DNA from: Actinomycetota bacterium
GTDB taxonomy: Bacteria > Actinomycetota > Humimicrobiia > Humimicrobiales > Humimicrobiaceae
Length of the DNA: 9,732 nucleotides
Direction: 5' to 3'
Assembly (NCBI GenBank): GCA_016932375.1
Contig: JAFGDA010000026.1
Span: 1 to 9,732, forward strand
Positions 6,317-9,732 of this stretch are shown in pieces. The notes below the pieces were generated by a model. That model searched no databases and was not told where the DNA came from. It saw nothing but the letters and a program-made list of their open reading frames with translations. Position 1 is the first letter of the stretch, and each line of letters starts with the position of its first letter. The translations under genes were made by a program, and so were the position numbers.

Positions 6317-7276
6317 ATGAAAGATATTTTAAAAAATATAGGAGATATTGGGCTGATCCCCGTTGTTGTTATAGAAGATTCAATGCTTGCAGTACCTGCA
6401 GCAAAAGCATTGATAGATGGAGGCCTGAATATAATGGAAATTACCATGCGTACCGAAGAAGGTATAAAATCAATAGAAAAAGTCAGGAAAGCTTTCCCTG
6501 ATATGCTGGTTGGCTCAGGCACTGTCCTTTCAATAGAAAAGGCAGGAGAATGCGTGGATGCGGGGGCGGAATTTGTTGTTTCACCTGGATTTGACCCTGA
6601 ACTGGTCAGGTGGTGCCAGGAAAAAGATGTTGTTGTAATACCGGGTGCTGTTACACCGACTGAAGTCAGGCAGGCCTTAAAATTTAACATTAACATTTTA
6701 AAATTTTTCCCGGGAGGCATTTTTGGCGGTGTTAAAGGATGTGAAGCGCTATATGGTCCATATCGTATGGTAAAGTTCATTCCGACCGGAGGGGTGGGTC
6801 TTAAGAACCTTGTAGATTTTGCAGATAAACCTTATATCCATTCTATAGGAGGAAGCTGGTTATGTCCGTGTTCCGATATCAATAATAAAAATTTTGATAA
6901 AATTACTGCTATTGTTAAGGAATCCATCAACATACTGCTGGGTTTTGAACTGGCCCATATCGGAATCAATGCTGAAAATGAGGAAGAATCCCTTTCTTTC
7001 GCAAAAACATTTTCAGGCATTTTTGGATTCAATCTAAAGGAAGGCAACTCGTCTAACTTTTCCGGAGAGGGAATAGAAGTGAACAAACACAAAGGCGCCG
7101 GGGCCATGGGACATATAGCAATCAGGACTAACAGCATACCAAGAGCTGCATATTATCTCCGCCAAAAGGGATACGGGATAGACTGGAACACGAGAAAAGG
7201 TACAGAAGAAAAACCTGTTGCGGTTTATCTCGATAATGAAATAGGTGGATTTGCCGTGCATCTTTTACAAAAATAG
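6317..7276 (+). CDS. kdgA: KDPG/KHG aldolase fused to a C-terminal VOC (glyoxalase-fold) domain
   Basis: The aldolase domain (about residues 1-207) cleaves KDPG to pyruvate and glyceraldehyde-3-phosphate. It has the class I signature: Glu41 in EITMRT, Schiff-base Lys129 in LKFFPGG, and the phosphate-binding PTGGV (156-160) and IGGSWL (177-182). These equal Glu45 and Lys133 of E. coli Eda with a constant offset. Residues about 210-319 form an extra domain with the paired motifs LAHIGIN and GHIAIRT and the ending GGFAVHLLQ, as in VOC proteins. His214, His266 and His315 are at plausible metal-ligand positions. The role of this domain is unknown to me. I choose ATG 6317 (GGAG at 6304-6307, nine-base spacing, 319 residues); a TTG at 6293 and a GTG at 6302 are in frame but less well supported. 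Confidence 0.93.
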   Translation: MKDILKNIGDIGLIPVVVIEDSMLAVPAAKALIDGGLNIMEITMRTEEGIKSIEKVRKAFPDMLVGSGTVLSIEKAGECVDAGAEFVVSPGFDPELVRWCQEKDVVVIPGAVTPTEVRQALKFNINILKFFPGGIFGGVKGCEALYGPYRMVKFIPTGGVGLKNLVDFADKPYIHSIGGSWLCPCSDINNKNFDKITAIVKESINILLGFELAHIGINAENEEESLSFAKTFSGIFGFNLKEGNSSNFSGEGIEVNKHKGAGAMGHIAIRTNSIPRAAYYLRQKGYGIDWNTRKGTEEKPVAVYLDNEIGGFAVHLLQK

Positions 7277-7288
7277 AAGGGGGATTGA

Positions 7289-8323
7289 ATGAAAATTAAA
7301 AGAATAGTAACTTTTGGAGAGGTGATGTTGAGGTTAAAATCCCCTGGCACCGAAAGGCTTTTCCAGTCACCTTCAATGGAAGCAACCTTTGGCGGCGGAG
7401 AGGCAAATGTAGCGATATCACTTGCAAACTTCGGTTTTGATGTTGCATTCTGTACAGCACTTCCAAAAAATATAATAGGAGATGCCTGCTGCAATGAATT
7501 AAGGAGATGGGGAGTAGATACTTCTTTTATACTTCGAAACGATGGAAGAATGGGTGTTTATTACCTCGAAAACGGGTCAAACCAGCGCCCCTCCAATGTT
7601 ATTTACGATAGGGATTTTTCTGCAATTTCCATAGCCGGGCCTGGTGATATAAACTGGAAAGAAATCTTTGATGGTGCGGATTGGTTTCATATCACAGGCA
7701 TAACTCCTGCAATTTCGGAAAACACCATGAAACTTTCATTTGAGGCAGTTAAGGAAGCAAGGAAAAAAAGGGTAACCATATCATGCGATTTTAATTATAG
7801 AAGTAAGCTCTGGAAATATGGTAAAAAAGCAACGGATATAATGCCGGAATTCGTGAATTATGTAGATTACGGAATTGCCAACGAAGAAGATTGCCAGAAA
7901 TCCCTTGGTATTGAAACTAATGTAAAAGTTGATGCTGGAATTCTTGATATTAATAAATACAGGACACTAAGCGACAAAGTCTTAAAGAACTTCCCCAATC
8001 TTAAAGCAATAGCTATAACATTAAGGGAAAGTAAAAGCGCTGATATAAATGAGTGGTCCGGATGTATTAATGATGGAAATTATTTTTATACAAGCATCAA
8101 ATATGAAATCAGGGATATAATCGACAGGATAGGTGGAGGAGATGCATTTTCCGCCGGATTGATATATGGATTAAATGCATATGGTAATACACAGAAAGCA
8201 CTTGATTTTGCAGTTGCAGCCAGCTGCTTAAAGCATTCTATACCGGGAGATTTTAACAGGGTTTCGGTTGAAGAAGTTGAAAAACTAATGGGAGGCGAAG
8301 CTTCTGGAAGGATACTGAGATAG
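7289..8323 (+). CDS. kdgK: 2-keto-3-deoxygluconate kinase KdgK (PfkB/ribokinase family)
   Basis: It phosphorylates KDG at C6 with ATP to give KDPG, the substrate of the aldolase encoded 12 bases upstream. It has 344 residues. PfkB signature 1 is seen as GGGEANVAISLANFG from residue 35, and signature 2 as DRIGGGDAFSAGLIYG, with catalytic Asp285 after the GGG anion hole (282-284). The opening TFGEVMLRLKSPG is typical of KDG kinases in this family. AAGGGGG precedes the ATG. A fructokinase or another sugar kinase would share these motifs; the specific call rests on the N-terminal block and on the adjacent KduI, KduD and aldolase genes. Confidence 0.92.
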   Translation: MKIKRIVTFGEVMLRLKSPGTERLFQSPSMEATFGGGEANVAISLANFGFDVAFCTALPKNIIGDACCNELRRWGVDTSFILRNDGRMGVYYLENGSNQRPSNVIYDRDFSAISIAGPGDINWKEIFDGADWFHITGITPAISENTMKLSFEAVKEARKKRVTISCDFNYRSKLWKYGKKATDIMPEFVNYVDYGIANEEDCQKSLGIETNVKVDAGILDINKYRTLSDKVLKNFPNLKAIAITLRESKSADINEWSGCINDGNYFYTSIKYEIRDIIDRIGGGDAFSAGLIYGLNAYGNTQKALDFAVAASCLKHSIPGDFNRVSVEEVEKLMGGEASGRILR

Positions 8324-8427
8324 TTCCTGATCCAGTTTTTCAATAAATATAAAAATAATAATTAAAAGATTTAGAGATTGAATCGCATATTGCAATAGAT
8401 TTAAGTTATTTCAGGAGGAGGTTAACT
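8324..8427 (+). other. AT-rich spacer before the DUF4861 gene
   Basis: This 104-base gap separates the last pathway enzyme from the DUF4861 gene. It has no hairpin terminator. It contains the 8-base palindrome ATTGCAAT and a weak TTGAAT -35-like box without a convincing -10. It ends in the strong SD AGGAGGAGG (8413-8421), six bases before the ATG. The following gene may use its own promoter, but the sequence does not prove it. Confidence 0.35.
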
Positions 8428-9552
8428 ATGCCAGGAGAAAAAACAGCTGTTTCCGGTGGTAAGAAATCAGTAAAAATTGTTGCGTTAAACAGGCTGCAAT
8501 TTGACCGGCCGGGACAGACCATTGAACTTTCGGCCATGGATCTCGCTGAACTTGGAGAAAAAGACCTGACCAGGGTACATGTCAGGGATGAAGATGGAAG
8601 GGAACTGCTATCCCAGGCTGTGGATACGGATGGGGACTACACTCCGGAACAACTGATATTCCAGGCAGACTTTACTGCCGGGGAAACCCGTAACTTCACA
8701 GCTGTTGCAGGTAACAGATGGGTATATAATAAAGAACAGTTCAGGGCTTACGGCCGTTTTGTAAGGGAGCGGTGTGATGATTTTTGCTGGGAAAATGATC
8801 GTGTTGCCTACCGGATTTACGGAAAGGCCCTGGAAACCTGTGTTTTATATCCCCTTACAAGCAGTACAGTGGATATCTGGTCAAAGCGGACAACCCGCCT
8901 GGTGATCAATGATTGGTATATGGTAGATAACTATCATGGCGATACGGGGGAAGGCGGTGATTTTTATTCAGCCGGACTAAGCCGGGGATGCGGCGGCAAC
9001 GGCCTATGGGCAAAAGACAGGCTCTGGGTTTCCAAAAATTTTGTAAATTCCTATCCCCTGGCCAACGGGCCTGTCCGCGTATTGTTTGAGCTAACCTACG
9101 AGCCGTTTGAAGTCGATGGCGTAAAGGTTTCCGAGATCAAGCGTATTTCTCTTGACGCAGGGCATAACCTTGTCCACTATCAAAGTATCTACAGGCCCGA
9201 AAAACAACTTTCACTTGTTACCGGTATCGGGCTTAAAAAGGTCCAGGGGGAAAACCTGAATATCAATGAAGAGCAGGGCTGGCTAACTAAATGGGAACCC
9301 ATGGAAATGAATGCCGGTAATCAGGGCCTGGCAGTTATAGTTAATCCCGGATTATATGAGAAGCAGGTCGAGGATCAATACAATATTCTTATGCTGGCCA
9401 GGTTACCGGAAGACAATACAGCATCTTACTGGGCAGGCTTCTACTGGGACAGAAGCGGGCAGTTCCCTGATTATGGGTCATGGAAAATTTATGTGGATCA
9501 CTTTGCACAGGGATTAATGTCGCCAATCGAGGTAAGTGTTCCTGGTGAATAA
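8428..9552 (+). CDS. DUF4861-type protein, probable cytosolic partner of uronate catabolism
   Basis: The family is recognisable but its function is not known to me. The protein has 374 residues and starts MPGEKTAVSGG with no signal peptide or membrane segment, so it should be cytosolic. The N-terminal 100 residues look like a beta-rich module. The conserved core follows: AYGRFVRERCDDFCWENDRVAYRIYG (107-132), DIWSKR (149-154), YHGDTGEGGDFY (169-180) and SRGCGG shortly after, then FELTYEPFEVDG and KRISLDAGHNL. The clustered Asp, Glu, His and Arg (Asp124, Arg125, His170, Asp172, Glu175, Asp178) look like an active or metal site, which is inference. DUF4861 proteins often neighbour uronate genes; a role on an unsaturated or modified uronide is plausible. 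Sampled lines have about 43-60% G+C against about 37% in kdgK, which suggests separate acquisition. Confidence 0.85.
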   Translation: MPGEKTAVSGGKKSVKIVALNRLQFDRPGQTIELSAMDLAELGEKDLTRVHVRDEDGRELLSQAVDTDGDYTPEQLIFQADFTAGETRNFTAVAGNRWVYNKEQFRAYGRFVRERCDDFCWENDRVAYRIYGKALETCVLYPLTSSTVDIWSKRTTRLVINDWYMVDNYHGDTGEGGDFYSAGLSRGCGGNGLWAKDRLWVSKNFVNSYPLANGPVRVLFELTYEPFEVDGVKVSEIKRISLDAGHNLVHYQSIYRPEKQLSLVTGIGLKKVQGENLNINEEQGWLTKWEPMEMNAGNQGLAVIVNPGLYEKQVEDQYNILMLARLPEDNTASYWAGFYWDRSGQFPDYGSWKIYVDHFAQGLMSPIEVSVPGE

Positions 9553-9624
9553 GAAATTAATTGGATATTTCCTTAAACTGATAATAATCCCTGCCATGTT
9601 TGATGATATTTCATTCTTCTTTTG

Positions 9625-9732
9625 TCATTTGTACCAGAGCTCAAGGTAAGAGCGCACAATTTTTTTCATTACCTTAAATATGATATCCTGGCGGTAAAAA
9701 GTGGTAAAATAATCAATTGAAACCCCGGTATC
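9625..9732 (-). CDS. Possible 3' end of a convergent gene, cut by the window edge
   Basis: On the minus strand one frame is open from the window edge for 35 codons to a TGA (9627-9625), ending in VRSYLELWYK. All other frames in this tail are broken by stops. An internal ATG at 9669-9667 lacks an SD, so a gene starting beyond the window is more likely than a small internal one. Residues upstream (YFTTFYRQDIIFK) give a normal composition, but I recognise no family. In AT-rich DNA an open run of this length can occur by chance, so confidence is low. Confidence 0.3.
   Translation of the reverse strand, partial: DTGVSIDYFTTFYRQDIIFKVMKKIVRSYLELWYK

Noticed and set aside
138..9650. Shared CTCAAGGTAA ten-mer near both window ends (about 139 and 9640) as a direct repeat flanking the locus
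   Set aside because: The match is only ten bases with no extension on either side, too short to argue for an element boundary or attachment site.
9643..9675. Inverted repeat AAGGTAA/TTACCTT in the right tail
   Set aside because: Seven-bp arms with a 19-base loop in AT-rich DNA are expected by chance. It has no T-run beyond it and overlaps the possible minus-strand coding frame.

Overview
The window is a compact, single-strand catabolic locus from an AT-rich bacterium. It carries a local IclR-type regulator, a complete three-component TRAP transporter, and the full intracellular route from 5-keto-4-deoxyuronate to pyruvate plus glyceraldehyde-3-phosphate. Several features suggest an uncultured or anaerobic fermentative lineage: strong Shine-Dalgarno (SD) sequences, occasional TTG starts, a lipoprotein-type solute receptor with an (x)ETV-repeat tether, and a KDPG aldolase fused to a VOC domain (an architecture I associate with Clostridia-like anaerobes). 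Bacillota, Atribacterota and Thermotogota relatives all fit. The sequence alone does not decide the taxon.

Layout, left to right. Bases 1-285: AT-rich DNA holding at most a short minus-strand coding remnant, then a good sigma-70-type promoter whose -10 box lies inside an inverted repeat. 286-1035: IclR-family regulator. 1036-1368: a 333-base gap with no recognisable protein gene but with nested perfect inverted repeats, several SD-like sequences and possible alternative RNA pairing just before dctP. 1369-4395: dctP (periplasmic/extracytoplasmic receptor lipoprotein), a long intercistronic hairpin, dctQ (small membrane subunit) and dctM (large permease). 4589-8323: kduI, kduD, a kdgA-VOC fusion and kdgK. 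8428-9552: a DUF4861-type protein of unknown function, noticeably richer in G+C than its neighbours. 9553-9732: no complete gene; one minus-strand frame stays open to the window edge and may be the 3' end of a convergent gene.

How the genes work together (pathway from established family knowledge, arrangement seen here). The TRAP system probably imports a uronate-type acid, either a monomer or a short unsaturated oligo-uronide. 5-keto-4-deoxyuronate is isomerised by KduI to 2,5-diketo-3-deoxygluconate and reduced by KduD to 2-keto-3-deoxygluconate (KDG). KdgK phosphorylates KDG to KDPG, and the aldolase domain cleaves KDPG. No polysaccharide lyase or unsaturated uronyl hydrolase (GH88/GH105) is visible. 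The step that produces 5-keto-4-deoxyuronate must therefore be encoded elsewhere, or the DUF4861 protein contributes to it.

The most interesting points are the DUF4861 protein as an uncharacterised pathway partner, the VOC domain fused to the aldolase, the structured 333-base leader before the transporter, the dctP-dctQ hairpin, and the palindrome over the iclR promoter. I see no mobile element, CRISPR array, tRNA or rRNA.
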